DNA of 64,000 nucleotides from Bacteroidota bacterium (GTDB taxonomy: Bacteria; Bacteroidota; Bacteroidia; Flavobacteriales; Flavobacteriaceae): assembly GCA_027621175.1 (NCBI GenBank), contig JAQCCM010000001.1:62001-126000 (forward strand), given 5' to 3'. The notes below the pieces were generated by a model. The model was not told the DNA's origin. It saw only the letters and a program-made list of their open reading frames with translations, and did no database searches. The position numbers and the translations under genes were made by a program. Shown piece by piece: positions 53,794 through 62,320 of this stretch. Position 1 is the first letter of the stretch. Each line of letters starts with the position of its first letter.

Positions 53794-55072
53794 TTTTCAA
53801 ATCATTTAAACGAAGGGTTACCGCGTTTTTGTGTGCAAATAGTCCTTCTGCTTCTGCCATAGCTTCGATACTTGGTCCTAATTTTTGGATGCCATCTGGG
53901 CTAATCCGCTGATAGGTAATCGCTTTGGTAAATGCATCGAGATTTACCCCGCTATATTGTTTGGTATATCCGTTGGTCGGAAGAGTGTGGTTGGTGCCAG
54001 AGGCATAATCACCAGCACTTTCTGGTGTATAATTCCCAATAAACACAGACCCTGCATTTAGAATACCATCAACAAAAACTGTTTCATTTCGTGTACAAAC
54101 AATATAATGTTCAGGTCCATACATATTGATAAAATCCAAGGCCGTTAATTCGTCATCAAAATATACCGCTAACGAATTGTCAAGTGCCTTCTCTGCGATT
54201 TCCTTTCGAGGTAAGCGTTGTAATTGTTTTTGTAATTCTTCTTGCACAGACTTGATTAAAGGATTGTCTGTTGCAACCAAAATCACTTGACTGTCTACGC
54301 CGTGTTCGGCTTGGGATAGCAGGTCTGCCGCTACATAGGCAGGATTTGCTGAAGCATCTGCTACAACCAATAATTCAGACGGCCCAGCCGGCATATCGAT
54401 TGCCGTTTGATATTGCGTTGCTTTTTGTTTGGCTACAGTAACAAATTGATTACCAGGACCAAATATTTTATACACTTTCGGAATAGATGCTGTTCCAAAA
54501 GTCATGGCTGCAATGGCTTGAATACCCCCAATTTGTGCCACTATCGTAACGCCACATTTAAATGCTGCATAACGAATTGCCGCAGGAACACCAGAGCTGC
54601 CTGGAGGTGTGCAAAGCACAATTTGTTGGCATCCTGCAATCTGAGCAGGGATAGCCAACATCAGTACTGTTGAAAATAATGGCGCGGTGCCACCAGGAAT
54701 ATAGATGCCTACTTTTTCAATAGGTTTTTTGGCTTGCCAACAGGAAACACCATCCATGGTTTCTACATGAACAGAAGTTGTTTCTTGTGCTTTATGGAAC
54801 CTGTATATGTTATCGTAAGCTATATCAATAGCATTGACAAGTTCAGATGGCAATTCACTTTTTGCGTTTGATAAGTCTTGTGATGAAACAATAAAATTAT
54901 CCACCTTAACCTTATCAAATTTTTGACAGTATGTACGAGCAGCCTCATCGCCTTTTGCTTTAACTGCGTTAAAAACCTCGTCCACAATAGGTTCAACTGC
55001 CGCAAAATCTGCCGTTGGGCGTTTTGTCAACGACTCCCAATTATTCCGATCTGGATTACTAACAATACGCAT
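53786..55072 (-). CDS. hisD: Histidinol dehydrogenase
   Basis: The protein has 428 aa from the ATG at 55070-55072, which overlaps the hisG stop as TAATG; an ATG 9 codons earlier lies within hisG. Markers include G-I-Y-I-P-G-G-T-A-P-L-F and A-G-P-S-E-L-L-V, with zinc-site E/H in Q-A-E-H-G-V-D-S-Q and P-E-H-Y-I. It oxidises histidinol to histidine in two NAD-dependent steps. Confidence 0.96.
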   Translation of the reverse strand: MRIVSNPDRNNWESLTKRPTADFAAVEPIVDEVFNAVKAKGDEAARTYCQKFDKVKVDNFIVSSQDLSNAKSELPSELVNAIDIAYDNIYRFHKAQETTSVHVETMDGVSCWQAKKPIEKVGIYIPGGTAPLFSTVLMLAIPAQIAGCQQIVLCTPPGSSGVPAAIRYAAFKCGVTIVAQIGGIQAIAAMTFGTASIPKVYKIFGPGNQFVTVAKQKATQYQTAIDMPAGPSELLVVADASANPAYVAADLLSQAEHGVDSQVILVATDNPLIKSVQEELQKQLQRLPRKEIAEKALDNSLAVYFDDELTALDFINMYGPEHYIVCTRNETVFVDGILNAGSVFIGNYTPESAGDYASGTNHTLPTNGYTKQYSGVNLDAFTKAITYQRISPDGIQKLGPSIEAMAEAEGLFAHKNAVTLRLNDLKNG

Positions 55073-55938
55073 TACTGAATCATTCGTTCGATTGGACATA
55101 CTAAAATATCACGGGCACCTGCCGCTTTTAACTCATCTACCATTTCCCAAAATGTATTTTTGTTTACCACTGAGTGCAACGAACTCCATCCTTCTTCCAC
55201 TAATGGCATTACGGTTGGACTTTTGAGTACAGGTAGCATATTTGAAACATGTGTGATAGCATCGTTAGGAACATTCATAATCACATAACGCGAATTTTTT
55301 CCTGCCAACACAGCACGAATACGAAACAATAAGGTTTCAAGGAGTTCCTTTTTTTGATCGGTCAAGTCATTGCCACTAACCAAAACGGCTTCAGATTGAA
55401 ACATGACTTCAACTTCCTTAAGGTTGTTTTTAAATAGCGTAGAGCCGCTAGAAACAATGTCGCAAATGGCATCTGAAAGTCCAATGTTTGGTGCAATTTC
55501 TACCGATCCGTTGATGATGTGTAAATCAGCTTCAATGCCCCATTGCTTTAGGTAATTTTGTACCGTTTTTGGATAAGAAGTAGCAATGCGCTTCCCGGCT
55601 AAATCTTCAATACCGTTATAAGTAGCCTCTTTAGGAAACGCCATCGAAACACGGCATTTTGAAAAGCCCAAATGCTCCAATATATTTATATCCTCGCCTT
55701 TTTCAATCAATAAGTTTTCGCCAATAATAGCCAAATCCACAACTCCATCACGAAGGTATTGTGGAATATCTCCGTTGCGTAAATAGTAAATTTCCATTGG
55801 AAAATTCGACGCTGTGGTTTTGAGTTGGTCTTTTCCATTATTGATGGAAATGCCGCAGTCCTTGAGTAATTTCAAAGAATCTTCATTAAGTCTTCCTGAC
55901 TTTTGAATGGCAATACGTATGTTTTCTTTCTTCATCAT
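55072..55938 (-). CDS. hisG: ATP phosphoribosyltransferase, long form
   Basis: The protein has 288 aa, so it has the C-terminal ACT-like regulatory domain (R-Y-V-I-M-N-V-P) and needs no HisZ. Catalytic-domain motifs include R-I-A-I-Q-K-S-G-R-L and D-L-A-I-I-G-E-N, and the PRPP loop region D-I-V-S-S-G-S-T-L. It starts at 55938 or 55935, just 6 bp after the U-tract of the attenuator. It catalyses the first, feedback-inhibited step. Confidence 0.96.
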   Translation of the reverse strand: MMKKENIRIAIQKSGRLNEDSLKLLKDCGISINNGKDQLKTTASNFPMEIYYLRNGDIPQYLRDGVVDLAIIGENLLIEKGEDINILEHLGFSKCRVSMAFPKEATYNGIEDLAGKRIATSYPKTVQNYLKQWGIEADLHIINGSVEIAPNIGLSDAICDIVSSGSTLFKNNLKEVEVMFQSEAVLVSGNDLTDQKKELLETLLFRIRAVLAGKNSRYVIMNVPNDAITHVSNMLPVLKSPTVMPLVEEGWSSLHSVVNKNTFWEMVDELKAAGARDILVCPIERMIQ

Positions 55939-55944
55939 TGATAC

Positions 55945-55977
55945 AAAAAAACCCGTTTGAGTTGCTTCAAACGGGTT
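55945..55977 (-). terminator. his attenuator terminator
   Basis: On the minus strand AACCCGTTTGA, AAGCAAC-type loop, then TCAAACGGGTT and seven T. The 11-bp GC-rich stem plus U-run is a full intrinsic terminator immediately before hisG. Confidence 0.92.
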
Positions 55978-55991
55978 AGTCGGTTATGGAT

Positions 55992-56039
55992 ACACCTCAC
56001 CTAGTTCGTTTGAAACGATGACTTTTCGTGGTGATGTGT
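55992..56039 (-). promoter_or_regulatory. his leader pause hairpin and antiterminator segment
   Basis: On the minus strand ACACATCACC (56030-56039), which includes His codons of the leader peptide, pairs 9 of 10 with GGTGAGGTGT (55992-56001) just after the leader stop. Between them TTCAAACG (56007-56014) is perfectly complementary to CGTTTGAA of the terminator 5' arm (55966-55973). This gives the alternative pairings needed for attenuation. Confidence 0.8.
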
Positions 56040-56054
56040 ATGTGTTGTTTTCAT
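56001..56054 (-). CDS. hisL: his operon leader peptide
   Basis: An ATG at 56052-56054 starts a 17-codon frame M-K-T-T-H-T-H-H-H-E-K-S-S-F-Q-T-N ending TAG at 56001-56003. Four of five codons at positions 5-9 are His. Ribosome stalling at these codons when histidyl-tRNA is scarce would cover segment 1 (56030-56039), free TTCAAACG to pair with the terminator arm, and let transcription continue into hisG. The leader is absent from standard ORF lists because of its size. Confidence 0.88.
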   Translation of the reverse strand: MKTTHTHHHEKSSFQTN

Positions 56055-56087
56055 TTAAGTGCAAATATCGAACTTTTTTTTCAAATA

Positions 56088-56906
56088 TTACTGATTTCCT
56101 AAAATTAGTGGTAAACCATCTTTGCCATTGCCTACAATAACAATTTTTGTATTAGGAGATTCTGCAAGTTTTATGGTAGCTTCAATTCCTTTATCTTTTA
56201 AGATATTGGGAGTCAATGATGCTGCTAGAATACGGTTTGCTACTGCCTTTCCTTCTGCATCAATACGTACTTTTTCAGCTTCTTGACGTGCTTTTTCTAG
56301 TCGGAATTCGTATTCTAATGCTTCTTGCTCTTGGGTAAGCTTACGTTGAATAGCTTCTTTAATCGATATAGGAAGTGTAACATCACGAACCAATACCGAG
56401 TTTAGTTGTACGTGCTGTTCTTCTACTTTTCGTCTGGTTTCTTCAAAAATTTCATTTTGAATGGCATCTCGTTTTGTGGAATATAATTGCTCTGGTGTAT
56501 AGCGTCCAATTACCGAACGTGCAACGGCACGAATTTCAGGCGCAATAACAATATTAAGGTAATTTTCTCCTTTGGTTTTGTGTAACAAGCCCAACTCGTC
56601 AATTTTTGGCTGATACAACACCGAAACATCCAACGATATTTCTAATCCATTAGAAGAAAGAACACGCATGCCACTTTCAAATTCTTCTTGTTGTTTAATG
56701 TTATAAATATAAACGCGATTCCACGGTGCAATGATGTGGAAACCTTCACTTAATGGAGCTTCGTCAGTAACAACTCCCCCTCCGAAAGTTTTAAACAATA
56801 CTCCCGCTTCACCGGATCCGATGTTTACAGAAGATTTTGCAATAAAAATAATACTTACTAGAATGAGGACTACGACAGGTAGTCCGATTTTTGGAACTTT
56901 ATTCAT
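56088..56906 (-). CDS. Prohibitin/SPFH-domain membrane protein
   Basis: The protein has 272 aa. One N-terminal membrane helix (about 7-24) is followed by an SPFH/Band 7 domain (V-N-I-G-S-G-E-A-G-V-L-F ... Y-S-T-K-R-D-A-I-Q-N-E-I) and a coiled coil. Such proteins form large ring assemblies in the inner membrane and modulate proteases such as FtsH. It follows fabG in the same direction after 11 bp. Confidence 0.9.
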   Translation of the reverse strand: MNKVPKIGLPVVVLILVSIIFIAKSSVNIGSGEAGVLFKTFGGGVVTDEAPLSEGFHIIAPWNRVYIYNIKQQEEFESGMRVLSSNGLEISLDVSVLYQPKIDELGLLHKTKGENYLNIVIAPEIRAVARSVIGRYTPEQLYSTKRDAIQNEIFEETRRKVEEQHVQLNSVLVRDVTLPISIKEAIQRKLTQEQEALEYEFRLEKARQEAEKVRIDAEGKAVANRILAASLTPNILKDKGIEATIKLAESPNTKIVIVGNGKDGLPLILGNQ

Positions 56907-56917
56907 GATATAAAAAA

Positions 56918-57664
56918 TTAGGTTAACATACCGCCGTCAACGTTTAAGACTTGTCCTGTAATATACGCAGATAAATCGGAGGCTAAAAATAAACAAGCGT
57001 TGGCAACATCTTCAGGAGAACCGCCACGCTTTAGCGGAATACCAGCACGCCATTGTGCAACTACATCTTCAGGAAGTTTTCCTGTCATTTCAGTTTCTAT
57101 GAAACCTGGCGCAATTACGTTTGAACGAATATTTCTTGAGCCCAATTCCAATGCAACTGATTTGGAAAAACCAATAATACCCGCTTTAGAGGCTGCATAA
57201 TTCGATTGACCCGCATTTCCTTTTACACCCACCACAGAACTCATGTGAATAAGACTTCCGTGACGTTGTTTAAGCATGGTGCGTTGTACTGCTTTGGTCA
57301 TATTAAAAACAGATTTTAAGTTTACTTCAATGACCTTGTCAAAATCCGCTTCAGAGATGCGCATTAACAAGTTGTCTTTGGTAATACCAGCGTTATTGAT
57401 AAGGACGTCTATACTTCCAAATTCATTTAAAACATCGGTAGCTAATTGCTGTGCTGATTCAAAATCGGCTGCATTAGACTGATAGGCTTTTGCCTTAATG
57501 CCCATCGCGGTTAATTCCTGTTCTAAATCCTCTGCAGGACCTGCAGACGAACTGTAAGTGAAAGCAATATTTGCACCATTTTTCGCAAATGCATGTGCAA
57601 TTCCTTTTCCGATGCCTCTACTGGCACCAGTAATAAGAACGTTTTTTCCTTTGACTAATTCCAT
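56918..57664 (-). CDS. fabG: 3-oxoacyl-[acyl-carrier-protein] reductase
   Basis: The protein has 248 aa, a short-chain dehydrogenase. NADPH motif G-A-S-R-G-I-G, N-N-A-G, and catalytic Ser-Tyr-Lys in S-S-V-V-G ... Y-A-A-S-K are present, and N-V-D-G-G-M closes the protein. It reduces 3-oxoacyl-ACP in fatty-acid elongation. Its place among lpx genes is functionally coherent. Confidence 0.94.
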   Translation of the reverse strand: MELVKGKNVLITGASRGIGKGIAHAFAKNGANIAFTYSSSAGPAEDLEQELTAMGIKAKAYQSNAADFESAQQLATDVLNEFGSIDVLINNAGITKDNLLMRISEADFDKVIEVNLKSVFNMTKAVQRTMLKQRHGSLIHMSSVVGVKGNAGQSNYAASKAGIIGFSKSVALELGSRNIRSNVIAPGFIETEMTGKLPEDVVAQWRAGIPLKRGGSPEDVANACLFLASDLSAYITGQVLNVDGGMLT

Positions 57665-57666
57665 AG

Positions 57667-58539
57667 TTATGCTAATGCTTGAGCAACGGTTTTTCCAATA
57701 GCAGCAGGTGAATCTACCACGTGAATCCCACAGGCTTTCATAATTGCCTTTTTGGCTTCGGCAGTATCTTCAGCACCACCAACAATAGCACCAGCGTGCC
57801 CCATGGTACGCCCTTTAGGCGCTGTTTCACCAGCGATAAATCCTACAACAGGTTTAGGGTTTCCTTGCGCTTTTATCCAATTTGCCGCATCGGCTTCTAG
57901 TTGTCCACCAATTTCGCCAATCATGACAATACACTCTGTTTCGTCATCTTCCATAAGTAATTGAACGGCGTCTTTTGTTGTTGTACCAATAATGGGATCA
58001 CCGCCAATTCCAATCGCTGTGGTAATACCAAAACCCTCTTTAACTACCTGATCCGCAGCCTCGTAAGTAAGTGTTCCTGATTTTGAAACAATGCCCACAT
58101 TTCCTTTTTTGAAAACAAAGCCGGGCATAATCCCCACTTTTGCTTCTTCGGGAGAAATTACTCCAGGACAATTTGGTCCAATCATGCGACAATCCTTGTC
58201 TTTTAAGTACTGCATTACCTTAGCCATGTCATTTACAGGAATACCTTCTGTTATGGTAATAATCACTTTGATGCCCGCTTCTGCAGCTTCCATTACAGCA
58301 TCAGCTGCAAATGCTGGGGGTACAAAAATAATTGATGTGTCTGCTTGTACTTTTTCTACTGCCTCAGCAACCGTGTTAAACACTGGTTTACCGAGGTGTG
58401 TTTGCCCGCCTTTTCCTGGCGTTACTCCACCAACAACGTTAGTGCCGTAGTCAATCATTTGACTGGCATGAAAGGTTCCTTCACTTCCTGTGAATCCTTG
58501 TACAATTATTTTGGATGATTTGTTTACTAATACGCTCAT
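57667..58539 (-). CDS. sucD: Succinyl-CoA synthetase, alpha subunit
   Basis: The protein has 290 aa. The CoA-binding N-terminus has [10 protein letters not shown], followed by G-P-N-C-P-G and the phosphorylated His in G-H-A-G-A-I-V-G-G. It converts succinyl-CoA to succinate with NTP formation. The beta gene sucC is not in the window. It is 1 bp from efp. Confidence 0.95.
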   Translation of the reverse strand: MSVLVNKSSKIIVQGFTGSEGTFHASQMIDYGTNVVGGVTPGKGGQTHLGKPVFNTVAEAVEKVQADTSIIFVPPAFAADAVMEAAEAGIKVIITITEGIPVNDMAKVMQYLKDKDCRMIGPNCPGVISPEEAKVGIMPGFVFKKGNVGIVSKSGTLTYEAADQVVKEGFGITTAIGIGGDPIIGTTTKDAVQLLMEDDETECIVMIGEIGGQLEADAANWIKAQGNPKPVVGFIAGETAPKGRTMGHAGAIVGGAEDTAEAKKAIMKACGIHVVDSPAAIGKTVAQALA

Positions 58540-58540
58540 G

Positions 58541-59107
58541 TTATGATTTAACTCGTTCTATATATGTTCCCTTTTCGGTATCTACTTTAATTTTATCTCC
58601 TTCATTGATAAATAGCGGTACATTGATTGTAGCACCTGTTTCTGCAGTAGCAGGTTTTGTAGCATTGGTTGCCGTATTTCCTTTTACGCCTGGCTCTGCG
58701 TGTGTAATTTCTAAAACAACGCTAGCAGGCATTTCTACAGAAAGTGGGCTGTTATCTTCAGTATTAATCATTACTGTTACGATCTCCCCTTCTTTCATCA
58801 ATTTGGGTTGGTCTAAAATACTTTCTTGAAGTTCAATTTGATTATAGTCTTCTGTATTCATAAAATGATACATAACGCCTTCAGCATACAAAAACTGGTA
58901 TTTTCGTGTTTCTACACGAACATCCTCAATTTTATGCCCTGCGGAAAACGTGTTATCAACCACTTTACCTGACGTAACACTTTTTAATTTTGTTCGCACA
59001 AAAGCCGGGCCTTTACCGGGTTTAACATGTAAGAATTCAATGACTTTATAAATGTCGTTATTAAAATGAATACATAATCCTTTTCGGATATCTGATGTTG
59101 ATGCCAT
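58541..59107 (-). CDS. efp: Elongation factor P
   Basis: The protein has 188 aa, normal length. The KOW-like first domain has [11 protein letters not shown] with the loop lysine that is modified in some bacteria; OB domains follow. EF-P relieves stalling at polyproline. No EpmA/YmfI-type modification gene is nearby. The gene is 2 bp from lpxA. Confidence 0.95.
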   Translation of the reverse strand: MASTSDIRKGLCIHFNNDIYKVIEFLHVKPGKGPAFVRTKLKSVTSGKVVDNTFSAGHKIEDVRVETRKYQFLYAEGVMYHFMNTEDYNQIELQESILDQPKLMKEGEIVTVMINTEDNSPLSVEMPASVVLEITHAEPGVKGNTATNATKPATAETGATINVPLFINEGDKIKVDTEKGTYIERVKS

Positions 59108-59109
59108 AA

Positions 59110-59892
59110 TTAATTTTGTAAATATCCTTTCATAATACCACGCTGTGATTGTCTAATAAACTGTAAAATATCATCGCGTTCTGTTGAGGCTTCCATTTCG
59201 GCTTCAATTATTTGTGTAGCCTGTGAATTATTAAAATTCTTTTGATACAGTATACGGTAAATACTTTGAATTTCTTTGATTTTATCTGAATCAAATCCTC
59301 TTCGTCGCAGTCCAACAGAGTTAACGCCTGCGTAAGAAAGGGGTTCACGAGCTGCTTTTACAAACGGTGGAATATCTTTTCTCACCAAAGATCCACCCGC
59401 TACAAATGCGTGGTCACCAATAGAACAAAATTGATGGACCGCAGTCATTCCAGCTAAAATAACGTGTGTGCCTACAGTAATGTGGCCGGCTAACGTACTA
59501 TTGTTTGAAAAAATACAATAATCTCCAACGAAACAATCATGAGCTATGTGAGAATAAGCCATGATAAGGCAATTACTTCCGATACTTGTTTTACCCCTAG
59601 AATTCGTTCCACGGTTGATGGTAACACACTCGCGTATGGTCGTATTGTCTCCAATTACAGCGGTGGTATTTTCTCCATTAAATTTTAAATCTTGTGGTAC
59701 GGCACTAATGACAGAACCTGGAAAAATATTACAATTCTTTCCAATTCGAGCACCTTCCATGATAGTCACATTTGGGCCAATCCATGTCCCCTCCCCTATA
59801 ACAACATTTTTGTCTATTGTTGTAAAGGGTTCGATGACCACATTTTTGGCAATTTTGGCATCAGAATGCACATACGCTAACGGTTGATTCAT
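59110..59892 (-). CDS. lpxA: UDP-N-acetylglucosamine acyltransferase
   Basis: The protein has 260 aa, with left-handed beta-helix hexapeptide repeats. The catalytic His is in M-A-Y-S-H-I-A-H-D-C. The C-terminus is the helical domain of LpxA. It begins lipid A synthesis by 3-O-acylating UDP-GlcNAc. It overlaps lpxC-fabZ by 4 bp. Confidence 0.96.
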   Translation of the reverse strand: MNQPLAYVHSDAKIAKNVVIEPFTTIDKNVVIGEGTWIGPNVTIMEGARIGKNCNIFPGSVISAVPQDLKFNGENTTAVIGDNTTIRECVTINRGTNSRGKTSIGSNCLIMAYSHIAHDCFVGDYCIFSNNSTLAGHITVGTHVILAGMTAVHQFCSIGDHAFVAGGSLVRKDIPPFVKAAREPLSYAGVNSVGLRRRGFDSDKIKEIQSIYRILYQKNFNNSQATQIIEAEMEASTERDDILQFIRQSQRGIMKGYLQN

Positions 59893-61289
59893 ACTTTTAC
59901 TTGATCTTTTCTTACAATTTGAGCCATCATTTCGGCTTCAGTTGTAATTCTTCCTCTGGAGTAGGCTGTGGCCTGCATATGGCATATTCCACGTCTTATT
60001 GGGGACAATAATTCCATTTTAAAGACCAATGTATCTCCCGGAACAACGGGTTTTTTAAACTTGGCATTTTCAATTTTCATAAAAAAAGTAAGGTAGTTTT
60101 CAGGGTCAGGCACGGTACTAAGAACCAATACGCCACCTGCTTGTGCCATTGCTTCTATTTGCAACACACCTGGCATAACAGGTTGTCCTGGAAAATGTCC
60201 TTCAAAATATGGCTCATTCATGGTGATACTTTTCACACCAACGATGTGTCTATCGCTTAGCTCTAAGATTTTATCAACCAATAAAAATGGAGGTCTGTGT
60301 GGGATCACATCCATGATCGCATTTACATCCATAAGCGGTTCTGCATCGAGATCAAATGTTGGAATGCGATTTCTCTTTTCTTGCTTAATAATTTTGGCTA
60401 ATTTTTTTGCAAAATCAGTATTTAAGGCATGACCTGGTTTATTGGCAATCACCTTTCCTCGAATACGACAACCTACCAAAGCCAAATCTCCAATAACATC
60501 AAGAAGCTTATGGCGTGCCGCCTCATTTGGGTATTTGAGCGTTAGATTGTCTAAAATACCATTTGGTTTTACCGCTATTGAATCTCTGTTAAAGGCAGTA
60601 CACAATCTTTGCATGGTTTCCTCGGATAGCTCTTTGTCCACATATACAATAGCATTGTTTAGGTCACCGCCCTTTATGAGCCCTTCCGCCAAAAGCATTT
60701 CAATTTCATGTAAAAAACTAAATGTTCTGGCATGAGCAAAATCATCTTTAAAATCTGATATATTCTTCAAAGTTGCATTTTGGGTTCCCAATACTTTGGT
60801 GCCAAAATCCACCATGGTGGTTACCTGATAAGAGTCGGCAGGAATAACGGTGATTTCACTACCAGTTTCTTCGTCAACAAAAGAAATATTTTCGTGCACT
60901 ACATATTCGTATCGCTCAGCATCCTGTTCCGTGATACCAGCTTGTAGTAAAGCATCAACAAAAAACTTGGAGGAGCCATCCATAATCGGCGGCTCTGATG
61001 CATCTAGTTCAATTAAAACATTATCAATTTCTAGGCCTACAAGAGCAGCTAAAACGTGTTCAGATGTTTGGATATTAACTCCGTTTTTTTGCAAATTCGT
61101 ACCCCTTTGGGTGTTTACAACAAGATTAGCATCTGCTTCAATAATTGGCTTGCCCTCTAAATCAACTCTGCAAAAAGCATAGCCGTGATCTACGGGAGCA
61201 GGCTTAAAGGTTAATGTCACTTCTTTTCCAGTATGAATACCTACACCATTTAAAGAAATGGGCTTTGAGATAGTCGTTTGTTTACTCAT
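59889..61289 (-). CDS. lpxC-fabZ: Fused LpxC deacetylase and FabZ dehydratase
   Basis: The protein has 466 aa from the ATG at 61287-61289 (a TTG at 61295 also possible). LpxC part: zinc ligands in T-S-E-H-V-L-A-A and R-H-K-L-L-D-V-I-G-D. FabZ part from about residue 320: H-R-P-P-F-L-L-V-D and F-P-G-Q-P-V-M-P-G-V. It deacetylates UDP-3-O-acyl-GlcNAc and dehydrates 3-hydroxyacyl-ACP. The fusion is known in Bacteroidota and balances lipid A and phospholipid use of hydroxyacyl-ACP. Confidence 0.96.
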   Translation of the reverse strand: MSKQTTISKPISLNGVGIHTGKEVTLTFKPAPVDHGYAFCRVDLEGKPIIEADANLVVNTQRGTNLQKNGVNIQTSEHVLAALVGLEIDNVLIELDASEPPIMDGSSKFFVDALLQAGITEQDAERYEYVVHENISFVDEETGSEITVIPADSYQVTTMVDFGTKVLGTQNATLKNISDFKDDFAHARTFSFLHEIEMLLAEGLIKGGDLNNAIVYVDKELSEETMQRLCTAFNRDSIAVKPNGILDNLTLKYPNEAARHKLLDVIGDLALVGCRIRGKVIANKPGHALNTDFAKKLAKIIKQEKRNRIPTFDLDAEPLMDVNAIMDVIPHRPPFLLVDKILELSDRHIVGVKSITMNEPYFEGHFPGQPVMPGVLQIEAMAQAGGVLVLSTVPDPENYLTFFMKIENAKFKKPVVPGDTLVFKMELLSPIRRGICHMQATAYSRGRITTEAEMMAQIVRKDQVKV

Positions 61290-62310
61290 GGTCAAGCTTC
61301 TTTTTTAGGGTTTGTAAATCTGTGATATGTGTGTGTAAATTACGGAAATGAACGTATGCTTTGCTAAATGCAGCGTAATCAAAAGCAGGGTATCCCATTA
61401 CTTTTGAACCGTCCTTAATATTTTTTAAAATTCCTGATTTGGCTTGAATACCTACATGGTTACCTATGGTCAAATGTCCGCTAATACCTACTTGACCTCC
61501 AATTTGGCAATGCGTTCCTATTTTAGTAGAACCTGCTACACCCGTTTGGGCAGCAATTACGGTATGCTCACCAATTTCAACATTATGCCCAATTTGAATA
61601 AGGTTATCCAATTTCACTCCCTGTCCAATTTTAGTGGATCCTAGTGTGGCGCGGTCAATGGTTGTATTTGCGCCTACATCAACGTAGTCACCAAGCACAA
61701 CATTACCTGTTTGTGGTACCTTTTCATATGTGCCGTTTTCATTTGGCGCCCATCCAAATCCATCCGCACCAATTACCGCATTATTATGAATAACACAATT
61801 TTTGCCGATTATGGTGCCATCCAGAATTCTAGCACCCGAATGAATTGTTGAATTTGCTCCAATGAATACATTATTGCCCAAATATACATTTGGTTGTATA
61901 ACGACTCGGTCTTCAATCGTAGTTTTTGTACCCACCTGTGTATAGTCACCAATAAATGCAGAAGTAGCTACAGTTGCATTTTGAGAAACGATAGCTGTTT
62001 GCGCAATACCAGAAGGATACTGCTGCTGGATCTGATTGTAATGCTCTAATAGTTTAGAAAATGCATCATAGGGGTCCTCCACCCGAATAAGGGTTGTTTT
62101 AAATTCTTTTTCAGCTATAAAAGAATCACGAACCAAGGTTATTGTGGCATCAGTAGTATATAAATAAGGAGTGTATTTTGGATTTGCCAAGAAAGACAAA
62201 CTGCCTTTCTCACCCTCCTCAATTTTGGAAAGCCTATTGACCTCTGCGTTATTGTTTCCCTCAACCGTTCCAGAAACTAACTCGGCTATTTGAGAGGCTG
62301 TGAAATTCAT
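61282..62310 (-). CDS. lpxD: UDP-3-O-(3-hydroxyacyl)glucosamine N-acyltransferase
   Basis: The protein has 342 aa from the ATG at 62308-62310 (start M-N-F-T-A-S-Q-I-A-E-L is the family start; a frame extension of 10 codons is rejected). An N-terminal uridine-binding domain is followed by hexapeptide repeats with His in N-L-I-Q-I-G-H-N-V-E. It adds the second acyl chain of lipid A. Its 3' end overlaps lpxC-fabZ by 8 bp. Confidence 0.95.
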   Translation of the reverse strand: MNFTASQIAELVSGTVEGNNNAEVNRLSKIEEGEKGSLSFLANPKYTPYLYTTDATITLVRDSFIAEKEFKTTLIRVEDPYDAFSKLLEHYNQIQQQYPSGIAQTAIVSQNATVATSAFIGDYTQVGTKTTIEDRVVIQPNVYLGNNVFIGANSTIHSGARILDGTIIGKNCVIHNNAVIGADGFGWAPNENGTYEKVPQTGNVVLGDYVDVGANTTIDRATLGSTKIGQGVKLDNLIQIGHNVEIGEHTVIAAQTGVAGSTKIGTHCQIGGQVGISGHLTIGNHVGIQAKSGILKNIKDGSKVMGYPAFDYAAFSKAYVHFRNLHTHITDLQTLKKKLDHE

Positions 62311-62320
62311 AACTGCAAAA

